Shown here: piece after piece, positions 57,319-64,000 of the stretch
Layout: each line of letters begins with the position of its first letter
How positions within the stretch are numbered: position 1 is the stretch's first letter
DNA from: JBFMFH01 sp964481395
GTDB lineage: Bacteria; Acidobacteriota; Vicinamibacteria; Vicinamibacterales; JAKQTR01
DNA length: 64,000 nucleotides
Direction: 5' to 3'
Assembly (NCBI GenBank): GCA_964481395.1
Contig: CAYZYG010000014.1
Span: 1 to 64,000 of the forward strand
Notes under the pieces: model-generated
Database searches by the model: none
Seen by the model: the letters and a program-made list of their open reading frames with translations, nothing else
What the model was told of the DNA's origin: nothing
Program-made: the position numbers and the translations under genes

Positions 57319-57632
57319 AGCGACCCTCCCGACCAGTGAAGAACCCGCTGTCGGCGGACGAGGCCGACTAAGTGCTTCGACTCGCAAGTTCGGCGACGTA
57401 TAGCGGTCGAGCGTCGAGACCTTTTCGCTCGCTCAGCACTCAGTCCTGAGGGCGCAAGGATCGTTGCCGTGCCTTCGCCTCGAAGAACTGAGAGGCCAAC
57501 GCCCTGGCGGGAGCCCGCCCGGCGCCGCCCGCGCGGTCGTGACGCGCGTCCTTCCGCCTACTGTCTACTATCTACTGTCTACTATCTACTGTCCCGTGCC
57601 CGTACGCTAACATAAACCCAGGAATCCCGATC
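57319..57632. other. Divergent intergenic region with heptamer tract
   Basis: This 314-bp region has no gene. It contains the CTACTGT/CTACTAT tract at 57558-57593 and a GCGCAGC-like GC-rich stretch. The promoters of both neighbours should be here, but no clear boxes are visible. Confidence 0.6.
57558..57593. repeat. CTACTGT/CTACTAT heptamer tract
   Basis: Five units alternate CTGTCTA and CTATCTA, about 40 bases before the next gene start. It is the only clear tract placed upstream of a gene rather than at a 3' end, apart from 50151 and 49081. Confidence 0.9.
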
Positions 57633-58346
57633 ATGCGCCTTTTCACCTTCTCGCTGGCGGTCGTCCTAGCCCTCGCGTCCGTCTCTGAAGCCCAGGTGGC
57701 CAGGATCCGCGGCACGGTCAGGACCGATCAGGGCGAGCCCGTCAAAGGGGCCGTCGTCACCGCGCGCAGCGCGATGGCGCAGCCCAACGAGTTCACGTCG
57801 AGCACGAACGACAAGGGCGAATGGGCCATGCTCGGCCTCCGCTCGGGCATCTGGTCCATCGCGGTGACGGCCGACGGGTTCGAGACCGCGCAGGGCGACG
57901 TGCGCGTATCGTCGTTCGATCGCAGCCGGAGCTTCGACTTCGTGCTGGCGCCCGTGCGCCAGGGATCGGGAGGCCGGATCGATGCGGCGGCGCTGCAGGC
58001 GGATCTGAAAGTCGCGGACGACCACGCCGCAGCAGCGAGATGGGCCGAGGCGATCGACGCCTACCGCGCGGTGCTGCGGAAGGTGCCGGCTCTCACATCC
58101 GTCTACCTGCCGCTGGGGCGCGCCTGCCGAGAGGCCGGCCGTCACCGCGAGGCTGTCGAGGCCTTCAAGACCTATCTGGAGCTGCACCCGGGCCACCAGA
58201 CCGCCTTCGTCGAACTGGGCCGGACGTATCTCGCGACCAGCGACGCGGCTGCTGCCCTTGCGGCGCTGACCAGCGCCGTTGAGGCCGACCCGTCGAGTAC
58301 CGCCGCTGCCACGGCGCGCACGCTGCTCGAACAGATCAAGAAGTAG
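57633..58346 (+). CDS. Secreted CarboxypepD_reg plus TPR protein
   Basis: The protein is 237 aa, with a signal peptide at 1-20. A carboxypeptidase-regulatory-like beta sandwich (about 23-110: RIRGTVRTDQGEPVKGAVVTARS, GEWAMLGLRSGIWSIAVTADGFE) is followed by three TPR helices pairs (about 125-237: WAEAIDAYRAVLRKVPALTSVYLPLGRACREAGRHREAVEAF...). It is a likely periplasmic or surface scaffold. The next gene starts 5 bases after the stop, so it heads an operon with the two sulfatase-like/TPR genes. Confidence 0.87.
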   Translation: MRLFTFSLAVVLALASVSEAQVARIRGTVRTDQGEPVKGAVVTARSAMAQPNEFTSSTNDKGEWAMLGLRSGIWSIAVTADGFETAQGDVRVSSFDRSRSFDFVLAPVRQGSGGRIDAAALQADLKVADDHAAAARWAEAIDAYRAVLRKVPALTSVYLPLGRACREAGRHREAVEAFKTYLELHPGHQTAFVELGRTYLATSDAAAALAALTSAVEADPSSTAAATARTLLEQIKK

Positions 58347-58351
58347 GCATC

Positions 58352-60616
58352 GTGGCCAAGCGAAAGACCCCGCGACGTCCCGCCCCGTCGCCTTCCCCGA
58401 GGGCTGTCGGGCCAGCGTCCACCGGGCGGCGGCGCTGGTGGATCGCCCTGCCTGCGGCAGCGGCCCTGGCGGCAATCGCGTGGGGTGTCTGGTCTGTCTC
58501 CGGCGGCCGCGCTCCGGCGCCAGGCCCGATCGTCCTGGTCTCCATCGACACGCTCAGGGCCGACCGCCTGCCGATCTACGGCTACACGAAGGTGACCACG
58601 CCCGCGATCGACCGGCTCGCCGCTGACGGCGTCGTCTTCGACTACGCGTGGGCCCACTCGCCGCAGACGCTGCCGTCACACGCGTCCATCTTCACCGGAC
58701 TGCTGCCCTTCGAGCACGGCGTGCGCGACAACATGGGCTTCACCGTCAAGGACGGGGCCGAGACCATGGCCGGCCTGCTCCGCGCGCGCGGGTACGCCAC
58801 CGGCGGCTTCGTCTCCGCCTACGTGATGCGGCGCGACACGGGCATCGCCCAGGGCTTCGACACGTACGACGACCACCTGCCGCCCACCTCACCGGAGAAG
58901 GCGACCGGCGAGGTCCAGCGCGACGGGGCCGACACGCTCCTGGCGGCCGACGCATGGCTCGACGGTCTGGCGTCGGACCGGTTCTTCCTCTTCCTGCATC
59001 TGTACGAGCCGCATTCCCCGTATACGCCGCCGGAGCGTTTCTCCCGGTACGATCCGTACGACGGCGAGATCGCTTACGCGGACGAACTCGTGGGCCGCCT
59101 CGTCGACTCGCTCAAGCGCCGCGGCCTGTACGACGCGGCGACGATCATCGTCCTGTCGGATCACGGCGAGGGGCTGGGCGACCACGGCGAGATGGAGCAC
59201 GGTATCTTCGTCTACAGCGAGACGATCAAGGTGCCGCTCGTCGTGAAGCTGCCGCGCGGGGCGGAGGCCGGCCGGCGCGTCGCCGATCCCGTGCAGCACA
59301 TCGATCTCGTCCCCACGCTGCTCGATCTGTCGGGCGGGTCCTCCGGAAGCGGCCACCGCGGCCGCTCGCTGCTGCCGGCGATGCGAGGCCGCGCTATTCC
59401 CGAGCAGGGGCTGTACGCCGAGGCCCTGTATTCGCGGTTCCATTTCGGCTGGAGCGAGCTGTACGCCCTGACGGACGCGCGCTATCGGTTCATCCGCGCT
59501 CCGCGGGACGAACTCTACGACCTGCAGCGGGACCCTCGGGAGCGCGAGAACATCGCGGCGGCGCGGGAGACCACGCGCGTGGCCATGCGACAGGCGCTCG
59601 ATGGGCTGCTGGCCGGGCGCGACATCGAGGCCCCGGCGGCGGTGTCGGCTGAGGATCGCGAAGCGCTGCGCGCGCTGGGGTACGTCGGCATGCAGGCCAC
59701 GGTGAGCGATACCGCCGGCGCCGACTCGCTGCCGGATCCGAAGGACAAGGTGCAGGTGCTGGCCGACTACCGGGACGGTCTGGAGCTCGTGCGCAGCGGA
59801 CGCGCCGCCGAGGCCATCGGCCTGTTCGAGCGGATGGTCGCCGAGAACCCCGGCATGGGCGACGTGTGGAACGAGATTGCCGGACTGTTCGTCGTCCAGG
59901 GCCGTCTGGAAGACGCGCTGGTCGCCTACCGGCGCCTGGTCGAAGTCGCGCCGTACGACCCGGCAGCCCTCGTGAGTGTGGCGCAGGTGCTCGTCGAACT
60001 CGGCCGGCTGGACGAGGCCCGAGCCCAGGCCGAGCAGGCCGTGAAGATGCTCCCCGCGACCGAGGGGCGCTGGCTGGCATCCGCGCACAAGATGATCATG
60101 CGCGTCGCGCTCGCGGAGAACGACCAGGCTGCCGCCCGCGCCGCGGCGGCCCGGGCCGAGCAGGCCGACGCGTCGTTTCCGATGATCGACTACTGCGAGG
60201 GCCTGATCCGGTACAACGCCGGGCAGTACCGCGAGGCGCTGCCGTACTTCGAGGCCGCGATCCGCAGGAGCGCCGGCCGCACGTTCCAGGTCCCCGACCT
60301 CCGGTACTACGCCGGCGACACGCTCGGGCACCTCGAGCGCCTCGGCGACGCCGAGCGGTTGTTCAACGAGGAACTCGTGCTCTTCCCGAACAGCCTGCGG
60401 GCCACGTCCGGGCTCGCCATGGTGTATCGCGCGCAGGGGAGAGCCGACGCCTCGAATCGCGCGATCGAGCAGATGCTGAGGCGGACGCCAACGCTCCAGG
60501 CGTTCGAACTGGCCGGCAAGCTGTGGACGATGTTCGGGGAAACCGCGCGGGCAGAGGCCGCGCGCGCCTCGCAGCGGAAGGCGCAGGCCGAACTCGCGTC
60601 GCGCGGCCGCGACTGA
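58352..60616 (+). CDS. Sulfatase-like (alkaline phosphatase superfamily) protein with TPRs, paralog 1
   Basis: The protein is 754 aa, with a GTG start at 58352. A basic N-terminus and one membrane helix (30-50) are followed by a sulfatase-fold domain (58-420) with metal Asp66 in SIDTLRAD and LSDHGEGLGDHGE. The nucleophile segment reads TLPSHASIFTGL with Thr106 where sulfatases have Cys/Ser (CxPSR) and His for Arg, so formylglycine cannot form. A Thr nucleophile is known in phosphotransferases and phosphodiesterases of this superfamily. The C-terminal ~300 residues are TPRs. It is anchored facing the periplasm. Confidence 0.88.
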   Translation: MAKRKTPRRPAPSPSPRAVGPASTGRRRWWIALPAAAALAAIAWGVWSVSGGRAPAPGPIVLVSIDTLRADRLPIYGYTKVTTPAIDRLAADGVVFDYAWAHSPQTLPSHASIFTGLLPFEHGVRDNMGFTVKDGAETMAGLLRARGYATGGFVSAYVMRRDTGIAQGFDTYDDHLPPTSPEKATGEVQRDGADTLLAADAWLDGLASDRFFLFLHLYEPHSPYTPPERFSRYDPYDGEIAYADELVGRLVDSLKRRGLYDAATIIVLSDHGEGLGDHGEMEHGIFVYSETIKVPLVVKLPRGAEAGRRVADPVQHIDLVPTLLDLSGGSSGSGHRGRSLLPAMRGRAIPEQGLYAEALYSRFHFGWSELYALTDARYRFIRAPRDELYDLQRDPRERENIAAARETTRVAMRQALDGLLAGRDIEAPAAVSAEDREALRALGYVGMQATVSDTAGADSLPDPKDKVQVLADYRDGLELVRSGRAAEAIGLFERMVAENPGMGDVWNEIAGLFVVQGRLEDALVAYRRLVEVAPYDPAALVSVAQVLVELGRLDEARAQAEQAVKMLPATEGRWLASAHKMIMRVALAENDQAAARAAAARAEQADASFPMIDYCEGLIRYNAGQYREALPYFEAAIRRSAGRTFQVPDLRYYAGDTLGHLERLGDAERLFNEELVLFPNSLRATSGLAMVYRAQGRADASNRAIEQMLRRTPTLQAFELAGKLWTMFGETARAEAARASQRKAQAELASRGRD

Positions 60617-60626
60617 CGGGAAGGCC

Positions 60627-62825
60627 ATGTCCAAGCGCAAGCGATCCGCACCGTCGCCGTCGCCGCCGGAACCGGCGGCCGCGCCAGCCGGCCGGCGTCC
60701 GCGCCGCCTGCGCGCCTGGTGGATGTTCGGTGGGGTGGCGCTCGTCGCCGCTGGAGCCGCGTGGTGCGTCTGGCCCGGAGAAACCCGCCTCGAGATCACG
60801 CGGACGCCGGATCAGAACGTCCTAATCGTCACGATCGACACGTTGCGCGCCGACGCCCTGGGGTCGTACGGCGGTCGAGCCGCGACGCCCCATCTCGATC
60901 GCCTGGCTGCCGACGGCGTCCGGTACGACTTCGCCCACGCGCACAGCGTGGTCACGCTGCCGTCGCACGTCAGCATCCTGACTGGCTTGTACCCGTTCCA
61001 GCACGGCGTCCGTGACAACGCCGGATTCCGAGTGCCGGCGGGCACCGAGACGCTGGCCACGCGGCTGCGATCGCAGGGGTTCGCCACCGGCGCCTTCATC
61101 GGCGCGTTCCCGCTCGACTCGCAGTTCGGTCTCGATTCCGGCTTCGACGTGTACGACGACCGGCTCAATGAGGTGTCGGGCCCTTCCGACTTTGCGTTCA
61201 GCGAGCGCCGCGCGGACGAGGTGGTCACGTCAGCCCTGACGTGGCTCGAGGAACGCCCGGGCAAGTGGTTCGCATGGGTGCACGTGTACGATCCGCACGC
61301 ACCGGCCAGCCCGCCGGAACCGTTCGCCACGCAGTACGCGAATAACCTCTACGCCGGAGAGGTCGCGTTCACCGACGCCGCGCTCGGGCCGCTCTTCGAT
61401 CGCGTGCGCGCCATCCGCGGCCGCCCCACCCTCGCCGTGATCGCTCGTTACCACGACGAGGGCCTCGGCGACCACGGCGAGCCGACCCACGGCGTGTTCG
61501 CGTACGAGCCGACCCTCCGCGTGCCGCTCATCGTGGCGCAGTACCAGGACGGTCAGCCCACCAGAGGATCGCTCGGCCGCCGGCCCCGGGTGTCCCATCT
61601 GGCGGCCCAGCACGTGGACATCCTGCCGACAATCGCTGACGCACTGGCGCTCGACTGGCCGGGGGAACGGCCCGGCCGTTCCCTGACGGGACAGACGCAG
61701 GCGAGCGCCGCGCTGCGCGCGTCGTACTTCGAGGCGCTGTCGCCGTCGCTGAACCGCGGATGGGCTCCACTGACCGGAGTCATGGTCGATCGCGACAAGT
61801 TCATCGACTTGCCCTTGCCCGAGTTGTACGACCTGGGCCGCGATCCCGGCGAGCAGACGAATCTCATCGATCGCGTCGATCGGCGGCGCCTGCTCGAGGT
61901 CCGGCTCCGGGAGTTCGGTCCGACCGCGCCAGGCGATCGTCGGGTCGAAGATCCGGAGACGGCGGCCCGCCTCCGGGCCCTCGGATACACCTCCGGAACC
62001 GCAGCGCCCCGCAAGGCCTACACGGAGGAGGACGACCCCAAGCGGTTGATCGCCATCGACCGCGACATGCAGCGGGCTATTGAGCTGTTCCAGGCCCGCC
62101 GCCTGGCCGAGGCGGCCGGCATCTACCGCGGCATCATCGAGCGGCGTCCCGACATGGCGATCGCCTATCAGCACCTCGCCTTCCTTCAGTGGGAGTCCGG
62201 CCAGCCGGAGATGGCCATCACCACGCTCACACTGGCGCGGCAGAAGGCCGGCGAGAGCGCGGAGACCGATACGCTGCTCGGGATGTACCTCTCGGAGAGC
62301 GGGCGCGCGGCCGAGGCCCTGCCACTGCTCGAACGGACGGTCCTGCTCCCGGACGCGGGCGTGGACGCCCTCAATGCGCTGGGCATTGCCTACGAACGGA
62401 CGGGCCAGCCCGAGAAGGCCGCCGAGACGTTTGAACGCCTGCTCGACGTGGATCCCCGCAACGCCATGGCCGTCCAGAATCTCGGCTCGGTTCACCTCGC
62501 CTGGAACAGGCTCGACGAAGCGGAGCGCGCCTTCCAGCGGGCGCTCGACATCAACCCCTCGTGGGCGGCCGCGTACACCGGCCTGGGCGCCGTGCTCGCC
62601 AAGCGTGGGGATCAGCCCGGCGCCATCGACGCCTGGACGAAGGCGGTGGCGCTCAGTCCGTCCGAGTTCGACGCGCTCTTCAACCTCGCGACGGAACTCA
62701 TCAACGCGGGCCGGGAGCGCGAGGCCCGCCCGTACGTCGAGCGGTTCGTGCGCACGGCCCCGCCGGCGTTCTACGGCCCCGACATCGCCCGGCTCCGCGC
62801 CTGGCTCGGTGCTTCGGTTCGATAG
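60627..62825 (+). CDS. Sulfatase-like protein with TPRs, paralog 2 with altered metal site
   Basis: The protein is 732 aa and starts 10 bases after paralog 1. The layout is the same: basic tail, one membrane helix (31-49), sulfatase fold (64-430; Asp71 in TIDTLRAD, Thr110 in TLPSHVSILTGL) and TPRs (about 480-725). It differs from paralog 1 at the second metal motif, ARYHDEGLGDHGE instead of LSDHGEGLGDHGE, so the Asp ligand is replaced by Tyr. It may be catalytically weak or serve as a binding subunit. Confidence 0.87.
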   Translation: MSKRKRSAPSPSPPEPAAAPAGRRPRRLRAWWMFGGVALVAAGAAWCVWPGETRLEITRTPDQNVLIVTIDTLRADALGSYGGRAATPHLDRLAADGVRYDFAHAHSVVTLPSHVSILTGLYPFQHGVRDNAGFRVPAGTETLATRLRSQGFATGAFIGAFPLDSQFGLDSGFDVYDDRLNEVSGPSDFAFSERRADEVVTSALTWLEERPGKWFAWVHVYDPHAPASPPEPFATQYANNLYAGEVAFTDAALGPLFDRVRAIRGRPTLAVIARYHDEGLGDHGEPTHGVFAYEPTLRVPLIVAQYQDGQPTRGSLGRRPRVSHLAAQHVDILPTIADALALDWPGERPGRSLTGQTQASAALRASYFEALSPSLNRGWAPLTGVMVDRDKFIDLPLPELYDLGRDPGEQTNLIDRVDRRRLLEVRLREFGPTAPGDRRVEDPETAARLRALGYTSGTAAPRKAYTEEDDPKRLIAIDRDMQRAIELFQARRLAEAAGIYRGIIERRPDMAIAYQHLAFLQWESGQPEMAITTLTLARQKAGESAETDTLLGMYLSESGRAAEALPLLERTVLLPDAGVDALNALGIAYERTGQPEKAAETFERLLDVDPRNAMAVQNLGSVHLAWNRLDEAERAFQRALDINPSWAAAYTGLGAVLAKRGDQPGAIDAWTKAVALSPSEFDALFNLATELINAGREREARPYVERFVRTAPPAFYGPDIARLRAWLGASVR

Positions 62826-63019
62826 ACGTCTACGCCCCGCCGCAGGCGGGGCAACGAAACACTGTCAGTTGGCAAGGTGGAGCCGCTCCCACGTGGCGCG
62901 GTCGGCGACCGGGCCCTACCGCATCGGGTACGGTAGGGCTGGCTCGCCGAGCCCGCCGGACACGCTGAAGGCTGGTAAGATCAGGTGTGAGCCCTGCCCG
63001 TCAGCGCCGGAGTGACAAC
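62826..63019. other. Intergenic region carrying 69-bp element copy 2
   Basis: The only clear structure in this 194-bp gap is the 69-bp element at 62895-62963, the inverted partner of 27015-27083. Confidence 0.6.
62895..62963. repeat. 69-bp double-palindrome element, copy 2 (inverted)
   Basis: GGCGCGGTCGGCGACC, CCCTACCG...CGGTAGGG and GGCTCGCCGAGCCCGCCGG: the reverse complement aligns along its whole length with 27015-27083. Confidence 0.85.
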
Positions 63020-64000
63020 ATGCGACGAACGGTCCTCGCGACTGTGGTGGCCTGTGGCCTGGCGACCGCGTCATCGGTTCTCTTCGCTCTCGGCACGTCC
63101 AGCGACGATCATGGATGGGGACTGCGGACATCCAGAACTGGTCCCCGGTCCCAGGTCCCCGGTCCCCGTCCTCAGCCGCCCTTCCCTGCTGCCTTCGGGT
63201 TTCAGGGGACGGCCCCGCAGGAGTCCTCCGCCCAGGTCTTCCGCACGGGCGTCGAAATCGTGCGCCTGGATGTGCGGGTGACCGACGCCGACGGCGTCCC
63301 GATCCGAGACCTGCGCGCCGACGAGATCCAGGTCCTCGAAAGCGGCGACGAGCGCCCGATCGTCCTGTTCCAGCACGTCATCCAGCCGATCGGCACCTAC
63401 GCGGACGTCGCCCGCCGGACCATCGCATCGGAGGTCTCGACGAACCAGGGCGCGCCGCGCGGCAACGTCTACGCGCTGGTCTTCGACCAGGGGCACATCA
63501 CGGCCGGCAACGAACAGCGGGCCAGGATGGCCGCCGAGCGGTTCCTGCGCACGCGCGTGAAACCGGGCGACCGGGTCGCCCTGTACGCGGTCCCCGGCCC
63601 GGGCCCGCAGCTCGAGTTCACCGCTGACGCAACGCGCGCCGCAAAGGAACTCGTGGCAGTGCGCGGCACGCGACAGGACGAGCAGACCGGCGCGCTCGGG
63701 TCCATGCGCGTCTACGACGCCTACGAAATCACGCGCGGCAACCAGGACGTGGTCACCCGCTACGTCAACCGCCTGGCGGACAATCCGACCTCGTCCGACC
63801 AGCCTGCGACGGCGAACCGTCAGACCGTGCGGGTCGAGACGGAGGACCCGTCGGTGACCCGCCGCCTCGTGCAGGAGGACGCGCGGACGATTGTCAGCCG
63901 CGCTGACGGGGATGCGCGGCGGTTCCTGCAGGACCTGACGGCGATCGTCCGCACGTTGCGCGAGGTGGACGGCCGCAAGTCGGTCATCCTGTTCTCCGAA
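63020..64000 (+). CDS. VWFA-related acidobacterial-type secreted protein (partial, runs off window)
   Basis: The frame is open from ATG 63020 (after GGAG) to the window end, 327 codons. A signal peptide covers about 1-25. Next comes a repeat-encoded segment (TGPRSQVPGPRPQ, about 40-52) from a 55-bp element with CCCCGGT units, then the family entry VFRTGVEIVRLDVRVTDADGVPIRDLRADEIQVLESGDERPIV. The VWFA-like core shows FDQGHITAGNE where a MIDAS would read DxSxS, so metal binding there is probably lost. A later region reads GRKSVILFSE. It is related to the VWFA protein at 35044-35976 and belongs to the rightward operon-like run. Confidence 0.87.
   Translation, partial: MRRTVLATVVACGLATASSVLFALGTSSDDHGWGLRTSRTGPRSQVPGPRPQPPFPAAFGFQGTAPQESSAQVFRTGVEIVRLDVRVTDADGVPIRDLRADEIQVLESGDERPIVLFQHVIQPIGTYADVARRTIASEVSTNQGAPRGNVYALVFDQGHITAGNEQRARMAAERFLRTRVKPGDRVALYAVPGPGPQLEFTADATRAAKELVAVRGTRQDEQTGALGSMRVYDAYEITRGNQDVVTRYVNRLADNPTSSDQPATANRQTVRVETEDPSVTRRLVQEDARTIVSRADGDARRFLQDLTAIVRTLREVDGRKSVILFSE
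63113..63169. repeat. 55-bp composite element inside coding sequence
   Basis: ATGGGGACTGCGGACATCCA, then CCCCGGT-type heptamers. It is in frame within the N-terminus of the VWFA gene. Copies are at 18784-18838 and (inverted) 50613-50668. Confidence 0.8.

Noticed and set aside
57633..62825. Polysaccharide utilisation or sulfated-glycan locus based on the sulfatase-like genes
   Set aside because: The formylglycine motif is missing, and there are no glycoside hydrolases or SusD-like proteins.

Overview
The window is high-GC, densely coded DNA from a Gram-negative bacterium. It is most likely a member of the Acidobacteriota, and a Vicinamibacteria-like lineage is my best guess. The pointers are two proteins of the acidobacterial VWFA-related type, two TonB-dependent receptors (one a very large carboxypeptidase-regulatory-domain type), sulfatase-like/TPR hybrids, many secreted hydrolases and a Vicinamibacteria-like gene style. 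No rRNA, phage, plasmid or CRISPR locus is visible.

Layout. 1-1.7 kb: a heptamer repeat array, then fabI coupled to a zinc-finger-like protein with a Gly/His-rich tail. 1.9-9.9 kb: a divergent arginine regulon (argR-argG-argH leftward; argC-argB-argD-acetyltransferase-argJ rightward) around an AT-rich operator with promoters and ARG-box-like sites; argF is missing and ArgG has degenerate signature motifs. 9.9-15.1 kb: a leftward three-gene operon encoding secreted PAN-domain proteins with dockerin ends and cohesin-like domains, including a membrane-anchored cohesin. This is the best candidate for an undescribed system. 15.7-17.4 kb: a PDZ/Sel1-repeat secreted protein. 17.4-34.9 kb: an RNA methyltransferase, an unknown secreted duplicated protein, a DUF2339 membrane protein, an orphan DGQHR protein, an M14 peptidase, an FAD oxidoreductase, a penicillin-acylase-type hydrolase, an OsmC protein and a ZnuD-like TonB receptor with a small His/Cys-rich partner. 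35-39.4 kb: a VWFA protein, a Cys-rich membrane protein, cyaY and several small lipo/membrane/secreted proteins. 39.5-47.5 kb: a serine hydrolase, a cyclic-nucleotide-binding MscS channel, an M48 protease, a CHASE2 adenylate cyclase and an ornithine-cyclodeaminase-family protein. 47.5 kb: tRNA-Glu with its own promoter and terminator. 47.7-51.6 kb: an M23 peptidase, ctaB, DUF420 and a beta-propeller-like protein. 51.8-57.3 kb: a large TonB receptor and a serine hydrolase-NamZ fusion. 57.6-64 kb: an operon-like run of a CarboxypepD_reg/TPR protein, two sulfatase-like/TPR paralogs and a VWFA protein cut by the window end.

Cross-cutting feature: short tandem repeats with a strict 7-bp period, loosely C-N-R-T-C-N-N. 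They lie between genes throughout the window, mostly abut the 3' ends of genes, often supply the stop codon, and twice lie inside the N-terminal coding region of secreted proteins. Larger dyad elements (about 55, 67 and 69 bp) recur in both orientations.

All assignments come from reading the sequence and from memory of protein families; no database search was run.
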